Shown: in pieces, positions 1 through 7,924 of the stretch | Layout: each line of letters begins with the position of its first letter | Position numbering within the stretch: position 1 is the stretch's first letter | Virus record (IMG/VR): IMGVR_UViG_3300001041_000014 | Coordinates: 36,487-100,486 of that record | Direction: 5' to 3' (one strand) | Length of the DNA stretch: 64,000 bases | From: a virus | Notes under the pieces: model-generated | Seen by the model: the letters and a program-made list of their open reading frames with translations, nothing else | Told to the model about the DNA's origin: nothing | Database searches by the model: none | Made by a program: the position numbers and the translations under genes

Positions 1-277
1 CATTGGCATAATTAATTATATTTGTTAGTGCAGGCCCAATGTCGCTCCCATCTGTAGGTACTCCAACTATAGGTACTGGTGGACGTAAGGCATTAATAAA
101 GTATTTCGCATTATCAGCCTTATACTCATCAAGACTACCCTGGTTAGCCAATTCAATATTACCAATATCAGAACCTATAAAGGTCTTTTTGGTATTAACA
201 GTAAATCCAAATTCGGCTTCATCAAGTTGTTTTATGTTAGCTTCAAGTCCTCGTCGGACTTTTATCTTTCTAGCCAT
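1..277 (-). CDS. Tailspike/receptor-binding protein, N-terminal part (runs off window)
   Basis: The minus-strand reading frame starts at an ATG at 277 behind GGAGG and stays open to the window edge, giving about 92 residues. The protein begins MARKIKVRRGLEANI and continues through FGFTVNTKKTFIG and GNIELANQGSLDEYKAD. This matches the start of the tailspike at 7924-9663 (MARRIQHKRGLEV, TDTKRPFIG, GNIELAKQSSLDAHKAE), so both probably share one virion-attachment head domain of the kind seen at the start of phage tail fibre and tropism-determinant proteins. The remainder, which would carry the receptor-binding or depolymerase part, is outside the window. Role is inferred from this similarity. Confidence 0.75.
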   Translation of the reverse strand, partial: MARKIKVRRGLEANIKQLDEAEFGFTVNTKKTFIGSDIGNIELANQGSLDEYKADNAKYFINALRPPVPIVGVPTDGSDIGPALTNIINYAN

Positions 278-357
278 ATCAATAACCTCCTTATATAATA
301 TCTTTACCATTATGTTTAAATACGTTAATACGAAAAATATTTATTACTATATATAAA

Positions 358-367
358 TATATATTAT
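358..367 (+). promoter_or_regulatory. Putative phage promoter, TATATATTAT motif
   Basis: This is the plus-strand copy of a motif repeated through the window. It ends 42 nt before the ATG at 410 and is preceded by AAA. The same motif at similar spacing precedes at least eight minus-strand genes. It resembles the phiKZ early-promoter core TATATTAC. Confidence 0.5.
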
Positions 368-409
368 TACTAAGAATACTACATAATATTAAAGGGAGGA
401 TGATTTTAT

Positions 410-802
410 ATGTCACAAAGACAAGTTGAATCAGCAAGAAGAAAAGAGATTTTGAGACAATTATCAGACAATTCAGATGCCACCAAATCACTTACAAGAG
501 AGGAGTATCTTACAGCATTTTCTAAAATGATCGTTGATGGTGAAACACTGGGGCGTAATGAGTATCGAATGTTAATCTATTTTCTACGTACCTTATCACA
601 TCAAACCTTCAGAGTAATCCATCCACCATCCATGATGCGTGAGCTAGGTATTAGAGAGAAAACCTTCTTACGTAATCTAAAGAAGTTAAGGGTATGTGGA
701 TTGATTGATGAGGACAAAGGGACGTTTCGCCTAAGTCTAAAATTCCCAAGAGAAGATCGTTCCAAATCTAAAATTAAACATCCACCAAGAGAAGACGACT
801 AA
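410..802 (+). CDS. Winged-helix DNA-binding protein
   Basis: A 130-residue protein whose ATG is preceded by GGGAGG. Residues from about 45 to 110 look like a winged helix: a helix (NEYRMLIYFLRTL), a helix-turn-helix-like stretch (MMRELGIREKTFLRNLKKL) and a wing (GLIDEDKGTFRLSLKF). The C-terminal 20 residues are charged. It is followed by a shorter protein with the same arrangement (885-1190), and the pair forms an isolated plus-strand unit with its own promoter motif and terminator. That suggests a pair of regulators or replication-initiation-type proteins; the target is unknown. Confidence 0.7.
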   Translation: MSQRQVESARRKEILRQLSDNSDATKSLTREEYLTAFSKMIVDGETLGRNEYRMLIYFLRTLSHQTFRVIHPPSMMRELGIREKTFLRNLKKLRVCGLIDEDKGTFRLSLKFPREDRSKSKIKHPPREDD

Positions 803-884
803 TTAAATATTGGATAACTGGTAATATTATATTACCAGTTATCCAATCTCATTAGTGCAGTATAAAATAACGGAGGTTATTATT

Positions 885-1190
885 ATGATGGAATGTGATA
901 ATGGGTATGATTTTATTATTAATTTTTGTAAAACTATTATTGAAGGGGAAGTTGATTTAACGAAAGCGGAGTATCGAATACTAATTTATCTAATAGTTGC
1001 TTTAGACGATAAAAAATTTAAACAGATAACCCAAGTGAAAATAAGTCGATTGCTCAATATACATAAATCCGCTGTTTCAAGAGGTATTAGACATTTAGTC
1101 ACTTTAGGTATATTGGAACAATCAGATGATCATTATAATGAAGGTTATAGATTAACATTAAATTTCAAGCGGATTGATATGAACTTATAA
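885..1190 (+). CDS. Winged-helix DNA-binding protein, paralogue of 410-802
   Basis: A 101-residue protein. The ATG at 885 is chosen over an upstream in-frame ATG at 855 because CGGAGG lies just before it. It contains the same helix (AEYRILIYLIVAL), recognition-type helix (SRLLNIHKSAVSRGIRHL) and wing (GILEQSDDHYNEGYRLTLNF) as its neighbour. The middle part is MarR/replication-protein-like. The operon ends at the hairpin at 1201-1240. Confidence 0.7.
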   Translation: MMECDNGYDFIINFCKTIIEGEVDLTKAEYRILIYLIVALDDKKFKQITQVKISRLLNIHKSAVSRGIRHLVTLGILEQSDDHYNEGYRLTLNFKRIDMNL

Positions 1191-1200
1191 TAAAACCTTA

Positions 1201-1240
1201 AAAAATAAAGAATACACATTTAAGTGTATTCTTTATTTTT
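1201..1240. terminator. Bidirectional terminator
   Basis: A perfect 17-bp stem (AAAAATAAAGAATACAC with its complement) around a 6-nt loop. It has T runs on both strands. It separates the convergent winged-helix operon and the helicase gene, whose stop codon abuts it. Confidence 0.85.
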
Positions 1241-4200
1241 TTATGCAGTTTTATTAATAGCTCTAGTGAAGTCAAATAAATCATTTTTATCATCATCATC
1301 AATAACGTCTCTTTCAACAGCATTACGTTTACCTTTTTTATTTACATTCTCGTCAATACCTTCAAAATCACTCATTAGACTTTCTTCAGATAATGATTTT
1401 TCTAAATATATGTCGTCAATAAGCTTCATTCTATTTTGAATATCAAATGGATGATTGAAATAACCTAAATCATTTGGATCTCTATAACGAATCTTAACTC
1501 TTTTAAAGGTTAAGTAATATTGATCGGTTCCTTTCTTACGCTCGACGTTTATGATACATACCCAATCTGAGTTTTCAAGTCGTTATTTTCATATAAGTCA
1601 TAAACTTATACAGTTCTCTTATGAACTTCCCTATTATTAATTAGGATACAAGACTATATCTTCACCCTCTATATTTTTTATATAAAGGGGTTTCTTATTT
1701 CGATACGTAATGTATCTACGAGTTTACACTCTAGTCGTTGAACCTTTCTCTTTTGGGAGACTTGGATGCGGATTGTCCAATCTTAAACATTATTACTATA
1801 TTGAAAGTAGTTTAAGCTATAAGGAGATCCCCGACAATTAAAGAAAATTTAAAACATACATTACTGTATGTTGAAGCTTCTATACAAACTTCCCCGTAAT
1901 GTTCAGATTACTTGTAATATAATCCAGTTCTATTCAAACATCCCTAATTCTCATTAGGATTCCAGACTATCTCTTCAACCTATAAATTAGGTTGCTTTCC
2001 ATTTCGATACATAAAGTATCTACGAGTTCACACTCTAGTCGTTGAACCTTATTCTTATGTAAGAATCTTGGATGCAGATTGTCCAATCTTTATTATATAA
2101 AGTCCTAAGGAGTTTCCTGCAATTAAAAAAGTATCAACATGACATTACCATCATGCGGCCCATGAAATATAGGCACTTCCAACATTGGCTCTACCTACAA
2201 ATTTAGCCAAGTCTTCTTTATTAGCTTGTAATGCGGCATCAACTGAACTTGCTCCAGCTCTATTCATTTGCGATTTTCACATTATTCGTAATATAATGCA
2301 GTTCTTAAGAACTTCCCTATATTTCTATAGGATACAAGACTATATCACCATCTTATTAGATGCTTTCAATTTCGATATATCATTAACTTATATATCTACG
2401 AGTTCACACTCTAGTCGTTGAACCTTATTGTCGTATTAACAATATTGGATGCAGATTGTCCAATCTTTATTATATAAAGTCCTAAGGAGTTTCCTGCAAT
2501 TAAAAAAGTTCTCTTTATAAATCACTCTATAAAGCCACCCTATATTGATGGGCTGAAATAACTGGTATATCTAATTCTGTAGCTAGATTCTTCAATTCAT
2601 TGGTAATATTCTTTAATTCTTCTTTTTCGTCACTAGCTTTTTCAGCAGGTCGTATTCTTTTAATATAGTCTAAAATTAAAGCTATTACCTCTTTGTCATC
2701 ATCAGCTAATTCTTCAACTATAGTATATATATCAGAGGTATCAATACTTCTATTTGGATAATATTTAATAATAATATCAATATCGTCATCATCAGTTAAT
2801 ACTAATTCACCATCTTCTTTTAATTTCTTAATAACTTGCTTAGGAGTAAAATTCCTAATATCCTCAGAAGTACTAACCATGTTAAATAATCTCTCTACGG
2901 ATTCACTAATTGAGTTTTCAAGTGTTAGTAATAATACACATGGTTTTTTACCTGCTTTTTTAGGTTTAATTCCTTTATTATACTTTTTTATATCTCTAGC
3001 AGTTTTCAATAATATACCTGATTTAAAACCCGATATGTTCATATAGATAATTAATCTATACAGTTCTCAAATGAACTTCCCTATATTAATATAGGATACC
3101 AGACTATCTCTTCATCTCTTATATAATAAGAGAGCTTCCCATTTCAATATTATCGATATCTACGAGTTTACACTCTAGTCGTTGAACCTTATTCTTATTA
3201 TAAGAATATTGGATGCGGATTGTCCAATCTTTATTAGTATAAAGCTATGAGAAGTTCCCCGCAATTAAAGAAGTTTATATCACATTGTTACCAATGAGCC
3301 AACCTTATTTATAAGCTGGTAAGCCTAAAAACATATACAATCGTTTAGATATAAAGCCAGGGGCCAGTATCTGGTTCAGCATTTTCAAGCCTGTTTTCAA
3401 AATACGTGCGTTTTTTCATATAGGTATGTACTCCTATACAGTTCTCTTATGAACTTCCTTAATTTACATTAAGATACAAGACTATATCATCAACCTTTTT
3501 CATCAAGGATGCTTCCCATTTCGATATATTTCATATATCTACGAGTTTACACTCTAGTCGTTGAACCTTATTGTTGTATTAACAATATTGGATGCAGATT
3601 ACTCAATCTTCAATTAAGAAGCTCTAAGAGATTTCCCGCAATTAAAGAAGTTTATCATTGTAAATTACTCTACAATGCCACCTATATTTTTTTGATGGAT
3701 CTCTGAGAGCATTGACTATATCTGTAATCGATGTTTCAAATGATTCTGAATCTAAACTAAAAGTTGTCACATCATCAAGAACACTTGTTTTTCTGGTTTT
3801 ATTCAATAGGTGAGAACATAGTCCAACTAATTCATCATTAACATCCTGAAAGCTTTCAAAATCCCCAGAATCTATTTTCTCTACAACATTATACATTCTA
3901 TCTTTAATATCTAATAGATAAGAGTATTTCAATCTATCTTGGATTGCTTTGTTTATAAATTTTATCTCCTCGTAGTTTATTCTGCGATAGGCCCCGATTG
4001 CTGATATAATTTCTTCAGTATCTTTATTATAAGTATCACCGCGACAGAAATTTATAATCATACTTTCATTTTCGAATTGTTTAGTTATGCGAGCGTCCAA
4101 AGCTGTTTTTATAAAATTAAGTCGTGCTTCAAGTTTATCATTACCTTCATATATCGTTGTATCAATAATATCAAATAATTTTTTCATATTATTAAGAGCT

Positions 4201-4328
4201 TTCCTATTAATTTGCACTGATTGTTTAAATAAAAACCCGATCATAGAATTCAAAATCGAAATGTCAAATTTGATGGCAATTTTTTTTGGTTGCTCATTTA
4301 TAGATAGTTTAAATTTCTTATTAACCAA
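1241..4328 (-). CDS. DnaB-like replicative helicase, split by five group I introns
   Basis: I rebuilt six exons: 4328-3695, 3408-3314, 3030-2548, 2270-2171, 1894-1888 (7 nt) and 1580-1241, giving 1659 nt and 552 residues. The start is TTG with AAGGAGG upstream. Residues 1-212 look like a DnaB N-terminal domain. The core has Walker A G240-LPAGFKS, Walker B ALILDY (D364), the motif ISAHQMNR at about 402-408, and a C-terminal ATPase end (GSAWEVLENSDWVCIINVERK). The acidic tail ends FDFTRAINKTA. Introns fall inside the P-loop (after Ala243), after His404 of the SAHQ motif, and on both sides of a Trp-Glu-Val segment. Reading frame and family motifs are restored only if the introns are removed; the fragments 3642-4328, 2527-3042 and 1241-1429 are exons, not genes. 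It follows nuclease genes, consistent with a replication/recombination block. Confidence 0.85.
1581..1887 (-). ncRNA. Group I intron 5 of the helicase gene
   Basis: The intron is 307 nt. P1 pairs exon GAAGU with intron AGCUUC-type sequence, giving a U-G wobble at the splice site. It has the core elements AATTGTCGGGGA (P), GTTCAACGACTAGAG (R) and AAGATATAGTC (S). It ends at ATGAAAATAACG, where the last G is the terminal guanosine. No ORF is present. Confidence 0.8.
1888..1894 (-). other. 7-nt microexon of the helicase gene
   Basis: The seven nucleotides GGGAAGT lie between the end of intron 4 (ACATTACG) and the start of intron 5. They complete a TGG codon, supply GAA, and begin the next GTA codon. 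The result is GSA-W-E-V-LENSDW, a conserved helicase stretch. The GAAGT part is also the exon side of the P1 helix of the next intron. Confidence 0.75.
1895..2170 (-). ncRNA. Group I intron 4 of the helicase gene
   Basis: The intron is 276 nt. P1 pairs exon GCCU with intron GGGC, with U-G at the splice site. The R element is near 2040 and the S element near 1960. The 3' end is a small hairpin followed by ACATTACG. No ORF is present. Confidence 0.8.
2271..2547 (-). ncRNA. Group I intron 3 of the helicase gene
   Basis: The intron is 277 nt. P1 pairs exon CCAU(C) with intron GGUGG, with U-G at the junction. P2 is the hairpin TTTATAGAGTGATTTATAAA. R and S elements are present. It ends TGAAAATCG and interrupts the SAH|Q helicase motif. 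Confidence 0.8.
3031..3313 (-). ncRNA. Group I intron 2 of the helicase gene
   Basis: The intron is 283 nt. P1 pairs exon CCAGCU with intron AGGUUGG, with U-G at the junction. R and S elements are present. It ends ATGAACATATCG and splits the Walker A loop between GLPA and GFKS. Confidence 0.8.
3409..3694 (-). ncRNA. Group I intron 1 of the helicase gene
   Basis: The intron is 286 nt. P1 pairs exon CCAU(C) with intron GGUGG. P2 hairpin, R and S elements are present. It ends ATGAAAAAACG. It interrupts a Ser codon just before the conserved TGLKMLNQIL segment. Confidence 0.8.
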
Positions 4329-4330
4329 AA

Positions 4331-5536
4331 CTATATAGCCTCCTTAAGTATCTTCTCATAAAGATACATACGAATCTTCTCTACGGAAATTTCTTTATTA
4401 TATTTGATCTTAATAAATTCAGATATTTTTTCTTCATGTGATATGGATTTATCAAATATTAATCCATATCTAGTTAATAACAAATTAATCTTTTCGTCAG
4501 TTTCTCGTTTTTGTCTCATCTTAGCATTATTGTTTATGATGATTTTAATATTCATTTGTTTACTAAAGGTTTCATGTATCATATTAGTAAGTAATAAAGC
4601 ATTAGGATAATCTTCTGGTATATTAATAATCAATCTTAAATTATCAATAACTAAATTATTAACTATACTTGTTAAGTATTCAATTTGTTGATTATCTGAA
4701 TTCTTAAATAAACTCGATCCATAATCTATTATTACAGTATCAAATCTCTTTGCTAATGTATTAACGACAAATTCATTTAAGAAATTACCATTAGATGGTG
4801 AGTATGTTGTTATGTAAAAGCCTTTTTCATTCTCCTCACCAAAAGCATATCTGGAAAATGAACCAACATAGAATATTCTATCTTTAATAACTTGCGAATT
4901 ATGAATGTGACCAAAGAACACAATTCCGCGACATATATATAATAATTGATCTGATTTAAATATAGGAGCTTTAGCTAAAGTAGTTTCACCTTCTTGTTTA
5001 CTAGCGGCAAAAGCTACTTCTCCCACTAAACCATGACCAAAAATCATATCATATTTATTCTTAGTAGAAAAATAATCCTTATAGTATTCATCTTTATTGT
5101 CCAAATATTCTTCTGGTATATATAACACTAATAAATCATCAAAAAGATATTCTTCTTCAACAGTTGATATAACTCTAAAATCACATTTAGAGTTTTTAGC
5201 AAACACTTCTAATACTTCTAACTGATCAAGTTCATCATGTGATTTAGTACCTTTAACTACTCTGATTTTAGTTTTCTTCTTAGTTTTAACATTCTTTTTA
5301 TTTACAATCTCTATCATTCTAGAAATAAATTGTGCTAAATACTTTGCATGAGGTGAATTCATAGATAACTTAAAATGACATAAATCACCATCAATTATTA
5401 TGGCATCTACTATGGGAAGTTCTTCCAACTTCTTTAAGAAAATTTTATTTAACTGATCATATAATTCTTTTGCAGGTAAAGATCCGAAATGCACATCAGC
5501 GAGATTTATTATCACATAGGCTTTCTCACTACTCAT
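4331..5536 (-). CDS. sbcD: SbcD/Mre11-like DNA exonuclease (calcineurin-like phosphoesterase)
   Basis: About 401 residues from an ATG at 5536 that overlaps the end of the RecB-like gene by 8 nt; an in-frame ATG at 5563 is possible. Metallophosphoesterase motifs appear in order: INLADVHFG (D and H), IIDGDLCH (GD), a GNHE-like KGTKSHD, FGHG, and FFGHIHNSQ (GHxH). Mre11-type proteins pair with a Rad50/SbcC ATPase to process DNA ends; no Rad50 partner is seen in this window. The C-terminal 130 residues are helical and charged and may be a dimerisation or partner-binding part. The gene lies 2 nt upstream of the helicase start, so the two are translationally linked. Confidence 0.85.
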   Translation of the reverse strand: MSSEKAYVIINLADVHFGSLPAKELYDQLNKIFLKKLEELPIVDAIIIDGDLCHFKLSMNSPHAKYLAQFISRMIEIVNKKNVKTKKKTKIRVVKGTKSHDELDQLEVLEVFAKNSKCDFRVISTVEEEYLFDDLLVLYIPEEYLDNKDEYYKDYFSTKNKYDMIFGHGLVGEVAFAASKQEGETTLAKAPIFKSDQLLYICRGIVFFGHIHNSQVIKDRIFYVGSFSRYAFGEENEKGFYITTYSPSNGNFLNEFVVNTLAKRFDTVIIDYGSSLFKNSDNQQIEYLTSIVNNLVIDNLRLIINIPEDYPNALLLTNMIHETFSKQMNIKIIINNNAKMRQKRETDEKINLLLTRYGLIFDKSISHEEKISEFIKIKYNKEISVEKIRMYLYEKILKEAI

Positions 5537-6185
5537 ATAGTTTACGTTTCCATATTTCTGCATTTAAATCAAACCAGGAATGAAATAACTTCACTACTAA
5601 TTTAAAATTCTCTATATATATTGATAACTCATCTCGACTTATAAACTTTTCTTTATAATCAGTTTCATGTAATAATACAATACCAACTTGCTCTACTATA
5701 TAACCTTTCTCCTCTAAAAGCATTGTATAACCTGCTAATTGAAGAAACATTGATGAATAAAAACTTTTACTTGTTTTATAATCAATTATTGTTTTCTTAT
5801 TATCAAACTCACAATATAGATCTATAGTACCCCCAAAGTCTAAAGAAGTTATTTGCTTTTCAGCAAATATAGGTTTAATATCATGAGTTTTACGCCATGT
5901 TAAGAAATTATCCATATAATATTTAAGAGTATTTATATTACATAATTCAGTATTTATAAAAATAAAATATCTATCCATTAAATAAGCGTATACCATTGAA
6001 TGCACTAAAGTTCCTATATTTGAGGACTTCTCTAATACATCTTTAATATTTAATCGCTTAAATCCCAGATAGTTAGCCCAATGTAATAGGGCAGGTTTAT
6101 TTAAAATCTTTAATATCGTAGTTACAGAGGGAACTTCCACCCCAAACTCATTCATATAAACTGTATGTCCTGTACTATATTTCAA
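5529..6185 (-). CDS. RecB/Cas4-like PD-(D/E)XK exonuclease
   Basis: 218 residues from a TTG start with GAGGAAG upstream. It has the PD-(D/E)XK signature: GTLVHSMVYAYL near residue 60, FGGTIDLYCEF (metal-binding D) near 130, IIDYKTSK (DxK) near 150 and QLAGYTMLL near 165. The opening SVTTILKIL is typical of the phage RecB-type family. It would cleave single-stranded or end-processed DNA, and its neighbours (SbcD-like nuclease, helicase) support a recombination or genome-processing role. No iron-sulfur cysteine cluster of the Cas4 type is visible. Confidence 0.85.
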   Translation of the reverse strand: MKYSTGHTVYMNEFGVEVPSVTTILKILNKPALLHWANYLGFKRLNIKDVLEKSSNIGTLVHSMVYAYLMDRYFIFINTELCNINTLKYYMDNFLTWRKTHDIKPIFAEKQITSLDFGGTIDLYCEFDNKKTIIDYKTSKSFYSSMFLQLAGYTMLLEEKGYIVEQVGIVLLHETDYKEKFISRDELSIYIENFKLVVKLFHSWFDLNAEIWKRKLYE

Positions 6186-6279
6186 TATATTCTTCCTCTC
6201 TTTTATAAAATTTATCTTTGTCTTATTATAAAGTTCTTCTTGAAATAAAATAGTAGTTAGTCTTTAATTGGAAGGTTTT
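6186..6279. promoter_or_regulatory. Divergent intergenic region with likely promoters
   Basis: A gene-free AT-rich gap between the minus-strand nuclease-helicase unit and the plus-strand structural unit. It must hold promoters for both directions. No exact TATATATTAT copy is present, so these may belong to another promoter class. Confidence 0.4.
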
Positions 6280-7275
6280 ATGAGCAACATTTCTATAATA
6301 AAACCACATAAAGGGGTTGATAATATGGCATTTAGATCTTTAGAAGAAACTTTTGTATATAGACATTTAAACTCAGGCAACGCCCTTTCCAGTAATATAC
6401 ATAAGATATTACAACATGGTACTATTCTTAAACAGCAAAATTTAGAAGAATCTTTCATAATTATAAATAAGAATTTTAAATTTCCTTTGAAATTTAAAAT
6501 CCTTGAAGCTGTATCATCTGGTGAAATAGTATTAATATATTCGCCCGATAATGCCAAATTACCAATGTGTATGCCTTTCTTCTTAACCCGTAATCATTCT
6601 GGTAATGTAGTAGCTATTGTAGTCGTTGATAGTTACGGTACAATGAACAAAGAAAATGGAGATATTAATATAGACGCTAAGAAATTATATTGTATCATGG
6701 AAGCAGCTTATCTTTCTAAGATATGTTACCATCATGGTAATCAAGTTTCTGGACGAAATGTTATCATTACTAATGGCTCGTCTATATACTCTAATTTATT
6801 TACACGTGTATTAAATAAGAAATATGCTCTTAATACAGATAAGAATAAAATGCAAAAAGTTTTATTTTTAGCATCTAAATTTTATATGATAAATATATTA
6901 GGTCATTCAGATACCGAAATGACATTTAATTATTCTATTAAGAATTGTGTTAATGCCAATCTATTTATATTAAAAGAAGTTAATGATATGATGAAGATTG
7001 AAGACTACAGTGATTTATCTACATTCATTCAAGCTCTTACTAAGAAAGAATTAAATCTAGGTTTTAAAGATTTAACTGTAAGAAATTATCTTGAATCGTA
7101 TATTAATATGTATGATCCATCAGCTTTATTAGCATTAGAATCCTTTCCTTATCTACTATATAATATATTAGCTGTTGTTAATGGCAGTTATATCAATAAT
7201 CAATATATTATGGAAGACATTGTTGATCAACAAGGTGTAAAAATATATTCTGATTTAGCTAATCTAAACGAATAG
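6280..7275 (+). CDS. Hypothetical protein, possible structural protein
   Basis: 331 residues. The ATG at 6280 is chosen because GGAAGG precedes it; a TTG four codons upstream is less likely. It is a soluble mixed alpha/beta protein without a membrane segment or recognised catalytic motif. It is the first gene of a plus-strand run that leads into tail-fibre and lysis genes, and is separated from the next gene by a strong AGGAGG. A virion role is guessed from position only. Confidence 0.6.
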   Translation: MSNISIIKPHKGVDNMAFRSLEETFVYRHLNSGNALSSNIHKILQHGTILKQQNLEESFIIINKNFKFPLKFKILEAVSSGEIVLIYSPDNAKLPMCMPFFLTRNHSGNVVAIVVVDSYGTMNKENGDINIDAKKLYCIMEAAYLSKICYHHGNQVSGRNVIITNGSSIYSNLFTRVLNKKYALNTDKNKMQKVLFLASKFYMINILGHSDTEMTFNYSIKNCVNANLFILKEVNDMMKIEDYSDLSTFIQALTKKELNLGFKDLTVRNYLESYINMYDPSALLALESFPYLLYNILAVVNGSYINNQYIMEDIVDQQGVKIYSDLANLNE

Positions 7276-7288
7276 GAGGTATTAAAAT

Positions 7289-7924
7289 ATGAAAAGTATT
7301 GATATTCTAAAGGGACATTTAAAAAAAGTTGATACTAACAACATAATCAGTCTTATTTCCGATTTTATATTCTCAGATATAGGGGATGTCACGGATTTTA
7401 CCCCTAATAACGTTTATAACATGGATCAATTTGTTTATATGTTTGATACTGATACAAATAAACATATTATCTATAAATGTAAATATAATGGAACTACAGG
7501 AGCTTTTAATAATAGTAATTGGGATATTGTAAATACTTCACTAATTGATAATAAACTTTCTAGATTAGTATCTTATAATTATGCTGTACCAACAGAAACT
7601 GACGGACAAACTATTTTTACAATACCTTTACCAACCTATGATAAAGACATGGATACTATTATAGTTTATAAAAATACAACTTTTATAACTTCAGATAAAT
7701 ATACTTTAACTAGTGCAACTAGATCCCCTTCAGTAAATGGTTTTATTAGATTTACCGATTCGACTTTAATAAGTGGAATACTTGCCGATAGTACAACTAT
7801 TGCAATGATTATCTTAAAAAATATACCTGTTGGGATAGATATAGACACAAGTGAATCTGATATTGATGCTGGAATGTTCGGTGATGTTAATGATGAGCAA
7901 ACGATAGACGGGGGTACATTTTAA
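7289..7924 (+). CDS. Putative tail-associated structural protein
   Basis: 211 residues starting after AGGAGG. The sequence is rich in Asp, Thr and beta-forming stretches (DGQTIFTIPLPTY, DTIIVYKNTTF, SDKYTLTSATRSPSVNGF), a pattern common in phage tail-fibre or appendage adaptor proteins. Its TAA overlaps the ATG of the tailspike gene by one base, so the two are translationally coupled and probably act in the same structure. No catalytic motif is seen. Confidence 0.6.
   Translation: MKSIDILKGHLKKVDTNNIISLISDFIFSDIGDVTDFTPNNVYNMDQFVYMFDTDTNKHIIYKCKYNGTTGAFNNSNWDIVNTSLIDNKLSRLVSYNYAVPTETDGQTIFTIPLPTYDKDMDTIIVYKNTTFITSDKYTLTSATRSPSVNGFIRFTDSTLISGILADSTTIAMIILKNIPVGIDIDTSESDIDAGMFGDVNDEQTIDGGTF

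Noticed and set aside
39-356. Plus-strand frame of 105 codons at the left edge
   Set aside because: It is antisense to the tailspike-like start at 1-277, which has a ribosome-binding site and homology to 7924-9663.
2527-3042. Stand-alone gene beginning MNISGFKSG
   Set aside because: Its ATG lies in the end of a group I intron, and the frame is the third exon of the helicase. Homology and frame continue into neighbouring exons.
1600-3650. CRISPR-like or dispersed direct repeats
   Set aside because: The repeated stretches are intron core elements (P, Q, R, S) spaced by exons, not repeats with unique spacers.
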